Source: Crotophaga sulcirostris
Lineage: Eukaryota; Chordata; Aves; Cuculiformes; Crotophagidae
NCBI GenBank assembly: GCA_013397455.1
Contig: VYZB01000123.1
Location: 1,279,370-1,343,369, forward strand
Direction: 5' to 3'
Length of the DNA: 64,000 nucleotides
The notes beneath the pieces were generated by a model. The model was not told the origin of the DNA. It saw only the letters and a program-made list of their open reading frames with translations, and made no database searches. The first letter of the stretch is position 1; each line of letters begins with the position of its first letter. The position numbers were made by a program, and so were the translations under genes. Shown piece by piece: positions 27,189 to 37,920 of this stretch.

Positions 27189-27810
27189 AACACGTGAGGC
27201 AAGACCTATACTGGAATCAGATCAGCCATCTCACAACCATAAGAAAATCTTAGTGTGAGCCAGAGTGACATTGTAACACTCATGCTCTTCTTGAGATGCT
27301 GTATGATTAGTTTTCTATCTGGGCTCTCATCATTTGGCAGACACCTCTAACACTGTAATCAATTTAAAACTTAATACTGTAATAGCTTAAAAATTTTATA
27401 AAAAATAGCAATCAACCCAAAAGAGAAAATGCTCAGAAATCCAGGATAACAAAATTAATGAGGTTGTTAATGAGAAAGTAACATTATTAGAAGTCAAAAT
27501 AGCAGGGAAGATGCCTTGTAGGAAGAGACTGTTCCTAGGATCTATCCAGAACTTTTCACAACCTGTTTCTATTGAGTCTTATTCTTCTCGTTTCATGGCT
27601 TCTCAGGGTCCATTTTTGCAATATTACTGTCTTGTACGATCTTAAATGGTCCTAAAAGCTTAAGGTAGAGGTTAAAATCCAAATGTGTCATTGGGCTATT
27701 TGGATTCAGAACATAGCAGAATCCACACTGTTTCATTTCAGAGTCATCTTTCTAAAGTGGCTAAAAGCAGGGAACTGAACAACTTCGAAATGTATAGATA
27801 AAGTAAAATA

Positions 27811-27824
27811 CACACACACACACA
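27811..27824. repeat. (CA)7 microsatellite
   Basis: Seven uninterrupted CA units. Confidence 0.9.
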
Positions 27825-28106
27825 GAGATTCTTACTTTCAGCAAGTATGAAATTGTTATTTGCAACCAGAAGATGGCTCTGCAATCAAGCTGGGCAAGCT
27901 GAAACCATAGAGATGCGGCATTCTTTTTTTTTTTCTTTAATCCCTTCAGTTCCCTTCTTCTGCAGCGGGAACACTCCGGTTCCTGTAAGCAGGAGTTTTA
28001 CAAAAAGACTTTTTTCCCATGGCAAAGACTCATTTTCCCCAAAAGTCCTCTTTGTTTATTAGATTAGGACACAAAGACAGCAGAACAGTTTGATGGCTTT
28101 AACAAG

Positions 28107-28153
28107 CTTCCACTGAAGTCAATTGGTATAACACAACTGATTTCAGTGGGAAG
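28107..28153. repeat. Hairpin-forming inverted repeat
   Basis: The left arm CTTCCACTGAAGTCAATTGG (28107-28126) pairs with the right arm at 28134-28153 (CAACTGATTTCAGTGGGAAG) over about 20 positions, with a few mismatches and one bulge, leaving a 7-nt loop. The arms resemble the CCATTGACTTCAGTGGGA motif common in old amniote repeats, so it may be the remnant of an ancient element. Confidence 0.6.
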
Positions 28154-28350
28154 TGATTAAAACCAGCTACAAGCTTCTTGGAAGATCCTTTCTTTAAATC
28201 ACTGCGCGTGGTGTGGATGGCAGGTTCCTACACTCATCAGTCTGTTGTGAGCTGATTTTCTTTTTAATGATTGCTAAAAAGCTATCAGTGACTGTTCCTT
28301 GATGTTACACAGGGATGTTTTTCAGAAACGGTGCTGAAGATGACATAGCA

Positions 28351-28502
28351 TAATTTTCTTGTTTAGAATAGGATACCTGGCCGTTGGTGTTTCAGTATTT
28401 TGGATCACTAAGAAGAGTTTATATTATAATTTTCTTGTTTAGAGTAGGATACCTGGCTGTTGCTGGTTTAATATCTTGTATCACTATGAAGAGTTTATAT
28501 TC
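28351..28502. repeat. 76-bp tandem duplication
   Basis: Two copies with starts at 28351 and 28427 share TAATTTTCTTGTTTAGA, TAGGATACCTGGC, GTTG, GTATCACTA-like and GAAGAGTTTATATT blocks in order. They differ at roughly one base in seven, so the duplication is not recent. Confidence 0.9.
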
Positions 28503-29149
28503 CAGCATGTGTCTTGTATCTGTCTTAGCCCCTTTGATAAGTTATCAACAGCTGTAGCACTATTTCAAAAGGATGCACGGAGTAGCTGCTCACATCCTTG
28601 ACAAACTTCTGAACAAAGCCTGCATTTGGAAAAACTAATATTTTTTTCCTAAACAGAGATGTTAATTGGCAAAATAATCAGTGAAATCAAAGAAGTAACT
28701 CCATTGTGAGCCTCGGATTGAATCAAAACAAGGTCTACCATATCTTTTCTAAGCATTTGCTTTGAATTACTGCTGTAAAACAAAAAGAAGGAAATTATAG
28801 GTGCTGTCTACCTTATGAGAATTTTAACATGTGAAAACAAATTGGTTGTTGTGTACATTTTCCTGCTGTGCTAATTGTTTTAAAATTTCAAAATGCCGAT
28901 TATGGGGAACTGCTGAGGGTTTTTCTTTCTGTAGAAGAAGGCTATCCAGGCAAGAGAAAAAATGCTTAGCAATTGCTTGAAGTTACATCAATCTAATAAT
29001 CAACACCTAGCTAGTTTTGTCCATGTACCCTGTTTTTATATATGAAGATAAGGGCCTAGTTAAACACTGTTGCTCTGTTTTTTTGCTAGTTGAGATCCAT
29101 TTCAATGTCACTTCTGTGGAGTTATAAAGTAATGATAAGACATTATATA

Positions 29150-30114
29150 NNNNNNNNNNNNNNNNNNNNNNNNNNNNNNNNNNNNNNNNNNNNNNNNNNN
29201 NNNNNNNNNNNNNNNNNNNNNNNNNNNNNNNNNNNNNNNNNNNNNNNNNNNNNNNNNNNNNNNNNNNNNNNNNNNNNNNNNNNNNNNNNNNNNNNNNNNN
29301 NNNNNNNNNNNNNNNNNNNNNNNNNNNNNNNNNNNNNNNNNNNNNNNNNNNNNNNNNNNNNNNNNNNNNNNNNNNNNNNNNNNNNNNNNNNNNNNNNNNN
29401 NNNNNNNNNNNNNNNNNNNNNNNNNNNNNNNNNNNNNNNNNNNNNNNNNNNNNNNNNNNNNNNNNNNNNNNNNNNNNNNNNNNNNNNNNNNNNNNNNNNN
29501 NNNNNNNNNNNNNNNNNNNNNNNNNNNNNNNNNNNNNNNNNNNNNNNNNNNNNNNNNNNNNNNNNNNNNNNNNNNNNNNNNNNNNNNNNNNNNNNNNNNN
29601 NNNNNNNNNNNNNNNNNNNNNNNNNNNNNNNNNNNNNNNNNNNNNNNNNNNNNNNNNNNNNNNNNNNNNNNNNNNNNNNNNNNNNNNNNNNNNNNNNNNN
29701 NNNNNNNNNNNNNNNNNNNNNNNNNNNNNNNNNNNNNNNNNNNNNNNNNNNNNNNNNNNNNNNNNNNNNNNNNNNNNNNNNNNNNNNNNNNNNNNNNNNN
29801 NNNNNNNNNNNNNNNNNNNNNNNNNNNNNNNNNNNNNNNNNNNNNNNNNNNNNNNNNNNNNNNNNNNNNNNNNNNNNNNNNNNNNNNNNNNNNNNNNNNN
29901 NNNNNNNNNNNNNNNNNNNNNNNNNNNNNNNNNNNNNNNNNNNNNNNNNNNNNNNNNNNNNNNNNNNNNNNNNNNNNNNNNNNNNNNNNNNNNNNNNNNN
30001 NNNNNNNNNNNNNNNNNNNNNNNNNNNNNNNNNNNNNNNNNNNNNNNNNNNNNNNNNNNNNNNNNNNNNNNNNNNNNNNNNNNNNNNNNNNNNNNNNNNN
30101 NNNNNNNNNNNNNN
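29150..30114. other. Assembly gap (Ns)
   Basis: 965 consecutive Ns. The length is not a round default such as 100 or 1000, which suggests an estimated scaffold gap. The apparent 370- and 359-codon ORFs crossing it are artefacts of translating N. Confidence 0.99.
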
Positions 30115-31500
30115 ATCAACAGTTCAGCCTTTCTGTTACTGCAGTATCTTGGAAGGTGTGGTAGTCTGAACTGTTCCCAGTAAGATTCTCAGTCATAAAG
30201 AGCCACTGAAAATCAGCATATTTTTCATAATATGAAATCATATTCTGAGTGCTAGATTGAGATGACTTCATTCTCTTTCTCTCCTTGTTCCCTTTGTAAT
30301 TTATATTTCTTCTTTTTCTGGAAAAGAAAATCAGTGATGATAAAATTAGAAGGATACAGAGGGTTCAGTTCCCCACTCATGTCACAGTTACTGTTTCACA
30401 AGTCTGGCTGATTCAGTGGACTTAGTCTTAGTTTGCATTAGAAGTTCTTTAAATTGGTTTACAAAGATACAGAATATGGATGAATGGACGTGAGAGAAGC
30501 TTCAGCCAGTCAGAGCACAGAAAATGCTGTCTTAGCCTCTCAAAAATTCCCTCAAATCACCACTGGTTGCAATCAACAAGTTCAGTCTGATCCACAGAAG
30601 ACAATAACCTTTCAGAAGAAATTAATTTCTTCCTCTAAATGGACCAAGTTAATTTTTGGTCAAAGTAGAACACAGTTTAGGTGGGATATTGCACCTGCTG
30701 CCAGGGTCAAATGTGATTTCTTAAGCCCCATGACCTGCTAAGTTTTTTACTCAGCCTGCAGGTGAGTGGTTTGTTGATGGCTCTTTTTATTACTGCAGAA
30801 TAGGAAAGTGCTTATGTAAAGCAGAGAAAATTGCAAAAAGTAGATCTTACCATTATTGAACAAATTAAATTCAATTCAAACTAATACAAACTGTACTACT
30901 GACTGCAAAAGCTGAGGCCTCTGTAAACAAAATATACCATGGGTGCACGTAAAACAAGTGTTAATACTTGTTTTCTCCTTGGAACACCTGCTCAGAAATA
31001 TATCAGAAAGCTAACTTGTATCAAGCATAGCAGTTGCAATTTTTCTCCCTGTTTATACAAGCTTTATAGCCTAATTGGAAACATTTAGGTTCCAAAGTTG
31101 TTGCCATTACTACCAAGTCATTCTGGAAGCCTTGCCATCTCCACGGCAACTGACCTACACATGTTAAGCATTTCGATACAACACCAATGTTTTATGGTAT
31201 TCTAAATTCGAGATATTAATTTAATACATTTGTGCCTTTCACTCGAGTTTGAATTTTATCTTTTTTTGCTATAATCTTGGGAAAATTTGATGCTGAATGA
31301 TGTCTTGTGAAAGCACAGCTCACACAGTGAAGCAACTGCCACAGGATGAATTAGCATGGACTAAGGAGCACATGGTCTTGCATTAAACAAACAGGGTATG
31401 AAAGCACTAACTTACTTAGGTCATGTAGGACAAAGTTTTTGTGGGTCTAGGTAAGCTCGTTTACTTCTAAGAAAAATCAGTAGAATCTTTTCAAGTTACA
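30115..31500. other. Unique non-coding sequence
   Basis: Nothing recognised. An 85-codon ORF at 30484-30741 (+) has no known domain. Confidence 0.55.
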
Positions 31501-31870
31501 TCACAGTATCACAGTATTACAAGGTTGGAAAGGACCTCTGAGATCATCGAGTCCAACCTATAACCCAACACTAACACCAACCCATCATCTAAACCCTGGC
31601 ACTGAGTGCCTCAGCCAATCTCCTCTTAAACACCTCCAGGGTTGGCGACTCCACCACCTCCCCGGGCAGCGCATTTGAATGGCCAATCACCCTTGCAGGG
31701 AAGAATTTCTTCCTAATATCAAGCCTAAACTTTCCCTGAGGAAGCTTGTTTCCATGTCCTCTTGTTCTGTCACTGGCCACCTGAGAAAGGAGACCAAGCC
31801 CTCCCTCTAGATAGTTGTAGAGAGCAATAAGGTCTCCCCTGAGCCTCCTCTTCTCCAGGCTAAACAGCCC
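31501..31870 (-). mobile_element. CR1 LINE 3' end with near-intact ORF2 C-terminus
   Basis: On the minus strand this copy encodes [54 protein letters not shown] and [20 protein letters not shown] in one open frame, ending ALSARV-stop. The TTGGTG-repeat 3' UTR and an octamer tail (TCACAGTATCACAGTATTAC on the plus strand) follow. It is 5'-truncated at the codons for GLF. The apparent start codon of the ORF lies in flanking DNA, so this is a retrotransposon remnant and not a host gene. Confidence 0.96.
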
Positions 31871-32460
31871 AAAAATAAACATAAACATTGCAAGGACAAT
31901 TCACCCTGCTCAGGGAGACCCCACAGAAATCAGCATCTGTGATCACTTTAACCAGAGATGTTTTTCCTAGCAAAATATTCAGAGAAGGGTTTGAGTTAGG
32001 ATCAAACCCTGCCACAGACACGAAATATGGGCTGCAATACTCCAGTGTGCCTTGTGTTTGGCGTGATGAGGAGATTCCAGGCAGTTCCCTAACCCTTGAG
32101 GTGGGACCAAGGTTACACTCATGAGAACGTTCCTCGTGTTCCGTATCAATCATTTGTCCTTCTAACAATTCCTGGACAAAAGCCAGATTGAATGAACTGG
32201 CACAAAAGCGACTGCTGTCCCTGGGAAAACTCATTTCAACCATCCACGTGTGTGGGTGAGGTAGGGTCTGTGTTGCATATGTGGAGCTAAGCCAGACAAA
32301 TGAACTCTACTGGGCAACAGCCCAATGTAGATCAATTTTTCAAGGGCAGGGAGTGCGGAAGCCAGCTGTAGCCACCAGGATATTTCTGGAGCAAAACCAT
32401 TATGCTCTTACATGGGGCTATAAAAAAGCCCCCGATCTCAAACTTGCAAATACTTATTTT
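31871..32460. other. Unidentified, relatively CpG-rich island beside the CR1 copy
   Basis: Compared with its surroundings this stretch has more CpG (for example ACGTTCCTCGTGTTCCG near 32129) and open frames on both strands: 127 codons at 31860-32243 (-), 78 codons at 31888-32124 (+) and 98 codons at 32281-32577 (+). A TATA-like GCTATAAAAAAGCCCCC occurs near 32419. I recognise no protein. It could be a fragment of an unlisted transposable element, a regulatory region or ordinary sequence. No flanking duplications or terminal repeats were found. Confidence 0.3.
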
Positions 32461-35062
32461 ATTCATATCTTTCTGAATGAACTTGCAAATAATGTGCAGT
32501 GTAATAGAAACAGGACAAACTACCCCACTTCAAAGTGTATTAATCTTTCCAGAACTTTTCGGTATGTATGTTATTAATGCCATTGTAGGGAAAAGGAATT
32601 GTGCTGGGGTAGGGGTGGAGATGAGGAGAAAACACAGCAGTATTTACAAATAGGTCCTGCAAACTGTAGTTCAAAAGAGATGACATCTTCTATAATTGCA
32701 GATTAGTATTTTCTTATTTGTTTACTACCAGAAATATATTAAATTATACTCATTGCCCCTAGCTAGTCTGTAAGCCTTTTTTTCTTACTGGCCAGAGTCC
32801 CATTCCCAGCAATCCTTTAAATTCCTCATTTTTCATGCAACTACCTTGATTATCTATGCTGCTAGTGTGCTCAGTGGATGTTCATTGGTAGAAGAGATCC
32901 CAAGAGTATCGTTCTTTTTATTACATTTCACTGACGTGTGGATAGAATCGTTCTTCCTCTTTGGAGGTCAGAAAGAAATGATCTATTTACTTCCTTCTAA
33001 ATGGAGGATAATTTTGTTTTTCCTTGGCACTGAAACTTTTCTATCAGACACTTTCCTGGAGACAATACTATAAAAGACAGATTTTTAGCAGATTTGAACA
33101 CTTTCTGCAGTTCCCCATTGAAATATCGAATTAGATCTGAAATGATTTCCTTCTGCACTAGTGTCATTTTGAGAGTACTTTGTGCCAGGGCCTTTGATGC
33201 CAAATTTCATCCCATGGTGATTCCTTACATGTAAACTCTCAAAAGCAAATTTTACAATAGAGTTAGTAACTGGCCCTTGGCTCCAGTAGTGCTGCTTGCA
33301 GGCTGAGTTAAAAAGCAGGCTCGATGGGTATAAGACCATAAGAACATACTCTTTCTAGAATACAAACCTTAAAGCTCCTCTGTAATTTCTACTCCCCCAT
33401 AGCTCCATTTTGCTCTTGCCAAATGTATACATTAAGAGGATGACTATACATCTTATTAGCAAATGTGAATGAAATGAGGAGTGGAGTGGGCTGATGAAAA
33501 CGCAGTCACACGTTTCTGTGTTATGTGTCTTATAAACTAAAATTACTTGGTGAGCTGGGGGTAGGGAATGGATGAATACAACTGCCTAATTAAGATTTTT
33601 TTTAGAAATCACTTTGAATACACTTGTGACTCCCTCCTTTTGCCCCCTCTGAGCCTTCCTGCTTTTAGATAGTAACCGTTTTTGACTTGACACAATCTTA
33701 TGGAAATCAGTGGAGAATTTTAATTAAACATAATAGTGTTTAGGACAGGATACAAATGTTTAGTATTGGGGAAAAAAATAGAAATCTTTGTGTAGTTTTC
33801 AAATGACTTTTCATTCCAGAAATGCGCAAAAACTCTGAGCCTGTGGGTGTTCTCCTGATAGATGCGTAAATGACATCATATGACCTCAGTGACCAACATC
33901 AACTTGCTGTGAACATTGGACAATGAAGGCAATAGTTGATCCAGTTGGTATTTCCTGAGCTTCCTATGACCTAAACCAGATTTGAATAAACCACTCATTT
34001 TCCATTAAAAATACAGTAATATTTCACAAAGATTTTACAGTCTTGATTTCTTTATGAAAAATTAATAATTAATTAGAAAGTGTAGTTTTGCAAGGGATGT
34101 TGTTTGCTTCTGTTCATTTTTTTTCGGGTATGAGGAAACAAGAACCAAAAAGCTTTTACTTTTTTTGTGTAAGATACGCTCTTCGAGTTTTATTTCTCCT
34201 CTCCTGGTAGACAGGTGTATATAAAGTTTAAGAGAAAACTTTAGAAATTCAATACCAACTTTTTAGATCCAGTGAGCAGTGAACATTCTAAATAAATAAT
34301 GTATTAAAAAATTGCAACATATGTATCATGAGATTGTGAGGCAGGTTAATCTATAATAAGAAAGATGGGTCTCTTGTCCAGTTCCAGTAAGGCCAAACTA
34401 ACTGCCCTTACTTACAGTAACTGGTAAAGAGTGGGATATAAATGGTTAGGATACAGCAGGATGATGTACAGTATAGCTATGCAGCATCTTATAGTATTGC
34501 AGCCTTTATCTCTGCTGCATACATTCTGTGGCTTAAAAAATTATGCTTAATATTAATACTACTTCCGTGGGGAATAGAAATAGAATGCTATAACTAAGAA
34601 AGGGAAATATATTTATGAACTAATTTTCTTTCCAACATGTCATATTAATAATGGCCATCTTTCTTTCATTTAATATCTAAAAAGCACAAAAAACATACGA
34701 GTAGAATTTGCACCTATTAAAAATGACTTTTAGCTATATCCAAAAACAGTCTGCCATGTTACTACACTGTTTTTTTTCTGTTGAAAAGACACAAATTTGA
34801 AATCTAGCGAGATAATTTCTTAACTGTTTAATAGCAACTTGAAAGTCCTAAAAGGAGATGTGGTTAAAGAAAGAGGGGCCCACATTCTCATTTCATACCA
34901 GTATTGCAAAATCATACTGTTTAAGTGTATCTGGTTTTAGAATTTGCATGTTATTCTCGTTAGCTAGAAAGGTACAGCACAAACGTTACACTTCATCTGT
35001 GCCACCATGGGACACCACTGATAGATGCTCTGCTTTCTGCTACTCCTGCTGTTTACTTTCAG

Positions 35063-35146
35063 AAGGATTAGCAGAAATGCAACCAAAAGAGCAGTCAGAT
35101 TCAGCTTGCTGGACTATTGGAAAAGCATTTAATTTAAAAAAAAATG
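35063..35146 (+). other. Exon-like segment (84 bp, good splice signals)
   Basis: A pyrimidine-rich tract ending TTTACTTTCAG at 35062 precedes 84 bp that stay open in one frame (GLAEMQPKEQSDSACW, then TIGKAFNLKKN). ATG|GTAAGG follows, a near-consensus donor at 35147. The length is a multiple of three, so the exon would be symmetric. The peptide is not recognised, and such combinations arise by chance in tens of kilobases of AT-rich DNA. Confidence 0.15.
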
Positions 35147-35537
35147 GTAAGGTTTTGATAGTTGGGCAAGGCAAGGGAAGAGAAGGGAATTCCTGAGACA
35201 CCCTTGGTGTTTGACTGCTATTGCACCCAACTGAGTGGATGTAAAACCAAATCCTAAGATTAAAACAAAATGACCTAATGTTGTAAAAACATTGTGTTAG
35301 AGAGAACTCAATCATATATTTCACTTTAGAAAGAATGACTCTACAGCGTTTTTCTACAAAATGGATGAAAAGTCTTTCTCTTAAGTGAGTCATTGTTATC
35401 CGATCTTTCCAGTATGGTTCATTTTAATACCTAGTATCTAGTGAAACAAAGCAGGAAACTTCACTCTTCAAAAAAAATATTGATATTTCAAACATAGTGT
35501 TTTATCCCACACTTAAGAACTTTCAGATATTTGACAG

Positions 35538-35554
35538 AAAAAAAAAAAAAAAAA
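35538..35554. repeat. A17 homopolymer
   Basis: Run of 17 A followed by GAGAGAAG. No upstream polyadenylation signal, so not taken as a retrocopy tail. Confidence 0.9.
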
Positions 35555-37590
35555 GAGAGAAGTCAATAGCTCAGAGTTAGAAAGACTTAGGGAGAGATAA
35601 TGGGCTTTGTTATGTTTGATTCTGCCATAATCATTCATTATCAAATTGCAAAACTATCTTCTTCAATGAGATATTCTAGTACAGAGGCTGAAACTTTCTG
35701 AGGACATGACCAGCAAATCCTGCTATGAAAAATGAAGGGGATTTCTGTAGAAGTTTGACACTACAGCTATTTGGCACAAATACTGGCCTTTTAAAACCAT
35801 TTGTGCCATAGAAAGCCAAATCTAGATGTGTCAATAGTAGGAACATATACAGAGTGCATACTGGCAAGCAGAAAGTGTGGTATTGAAGAAGCCATAAAAT
35901 AAACAAAAAAGTGCTTGTAAAAAAAATAAAGAAAATAGTCATAGGAAAATTTATAGGAACTTTTAATTCGGAACTGATCCATGAAGGTGGTTAGAAAAAA
36001 ACCCTGCTATTAAGTACAGCAATGCTCAGGGCTATTTTTTGTTGCTGTTGTTAATGCTGGATATTGATATTCATTGTGCATCTTTATCTGAAGTGCCGTA
36101 GGGAATCTGAACTCTGTTTTCCAAGGTACTGAACAATCATGTAGAGAATTTCTAACCATGAGTGGAAGTCAGTAATTATATACATTGAAAAAAAAAATCC
36201 TAAACCCAAACTTGAGCTAATGCAGTATTTGTAATGACAAAGAAAAGAAATAGATTATTACTAAAAAACTGGTTTATTCTGTTTTAATACTACGAATCAT
36301 ATCATTTACGGGTTTATGGGACTTCAGAATTAATTTTGAGGAACGCTTCATTGCTTGTAATTATTTGTCCAAACTTTGTCTTTCTCTTAGCTTCCAGATC
36401 TAAGAACAAATTCCAGTGTGTTTCATTTCGAAGACATTTTCTTGAAGAAATAATTTTAAAGCCCTTAAGTAAAATTGTCATTATTCTACAGAGCCAAATA
36501 TTCAGAGGTCTCTTTCTGTCATTCACACTTGTATGGAAAGCACCTAGATCTGCAGGTAGATCCATTTATTTTATGACTCTATAAATGTTTAAAAATATTT
36601 ATTAGTTTTCTATCTCATAAAACTTGAATTTTAGACATGTTAGCTTATAAATATTCTGGTAATAATAATAAATCCTCCACATTTATTTAGCACCTTTCCT
36701 CCTAATGCAAAATGCATTAAAATTTAGTCCTTAATTATATAAGACGTTATCTATTGCTTTTTGAATTTCTGTGATAACTCTGAAATGCCTTAAGTCACTA
36801 CTAGATTTTGAATTAAATTACCCAGTTGATACTTTTATGTTGTTCTAAGCTAAATGTCCAGTTAGAGTAATTTCCTCACAATGTCTGTAGTGCAGAATGA
36901 ATATCATCCTATTCTAGTCCATTCTTTGGTAAATTCTCTCAATTTTGATTAAAACTGAAATATGCATATTGTTATATAACTTAAAAGTCCAAGTATTTTA
37001 AGTTGTAATACGAGGGGTTGGGAAACAATGTCTTTTAAAAAAAGTAAAGTTTTATTGAAGGGATATGAATCAGTCACAGATTGTATTTCTTCTTGTGTAG
37101 GGTAACATCAAAAGTAGAAAAGCAAATAGCAAATATAGAAGTTCATACGAAATACGGCATTTTAATAAATTTGTTTATGAATAATTTAATTTATGCAGAC
37201 TTCAAGTTTCATTATGCTGAGTGGATTGCTGGCTGGGGTGGTTACAGTCCCTTCCATGTGTGCCTTGGTGGTGGAGGTTCAGGTGCAGATGGCAGGTTTG
37301 AGGGGAGCCAATACCAGCAGGCTCTAGTAAGGAGCTCAAGGCAGCAGATCTTTAGAAACTTGTATGCCATCAGCCTTGACAAAGGTGACATTTAGAATTA
37401 AATCTGTTAAGTTTTACTACCTGAGGAATTTCTGGTACATGGGGAGTAGAAGTGCTAGAAACGTTGCTATCTGCAGGTAGATCTGCTTCTCTTTGGTGTG
37501 CTGTGTTATTGGTAACAGGTCCTAGACACTTCCATCATTGCAGAATACTTCCTGCAACTCATGCTTTTGCGTGGATTAATTGGATTTCAG

Positions 37591-37645
37591 AACCTGGAAG
37601 TGCACATGCAGACGGTTCTGGAGGAGGCTAGGACCAAGCTTAAAG
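37591..37645 (+). other. Exon-like segment (55 bp) in an open frame
   Basis: TTGGATTTCAG at 37580-37590 is followed by 55 bp reading NLEVHMQTVLEEARTKLK and then AAAG|GTAGTG, a plausible donor. The peptide has a heptad-like, helix-forming composition. Joined to the next exon-like segment (37888-37920) the frame stays open. I do not recognise the protein; this is a weak candidate for part of a gene whose other exons lie outside or were missed. Confidence 0.2.
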
Positions 37646-37858
37646 GTAGTGCTAGGTTACATGGGAAATTCTGATACAAATGACATATGTATCCATGTAT
37701 TTTGACTGAAAAGGTGAATCTGATGTTTCACGTGTCTCTAACAAGACTATTTTTTCAGGCATTCAGGAAAAGTAACTTTCTTCTGCTATAAAATCCTGAT
37801 CCATCAGGCAGAACAAGCAGGCTCTAGATGGTTGGATTTTTTTCTTGTGTATGTGGTT

Positions 37859-37887
37859 TTTTTGTTTGTTTGTTTGTTTTTTTCCAG
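37859..37887 (+). repeat. TTTG-rich pyrimidine tract ending in CAG
   Basis: Interrupted TTTG units followed by T7CCAG. It is a simple repeat but also makes an excellent polypyrimidine tract and acceptor for the exon-like segment that follows. Confidence 0.7.
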
Positions 37888-37920
37888 AACTGTCCAAGGA
37901 CTGCAAGAAGAAAAAAAAAG
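37888..37920 (+). other. Exon-like microexon candidate (33 bp)
   Basis: Directly after the T-rich acceptor, 33 bp end in an A-rich run before GTATAT. With the single G carried over from the previous segment the frame reads ELSKDCKKKKK. The A-rich end and short length make chance likely. Confidence 0.15.

Larger units (their letters stand above)
27189..29149. other. Unique non-coding sequence before the gap
   Basis: No gene recognised. It contains a (CA)7 run at 27811-27824, a hairpin at 28107-28153 and a 76-bp tandem duplication at 28351-28502. Confidence 0.55.

Noticed and set aside
29007..30169. ORFs of 370 and 359 codons on both strands
   Set aside because: They consist almost entirely of unknown residues from the N gap at 29150-30114.
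31589..31888. 99-codon minus-strand ORF as a host gene
   Set aside because: Same reason: CR1 ORF2 end with a start codon borrowed from flanking sequence.
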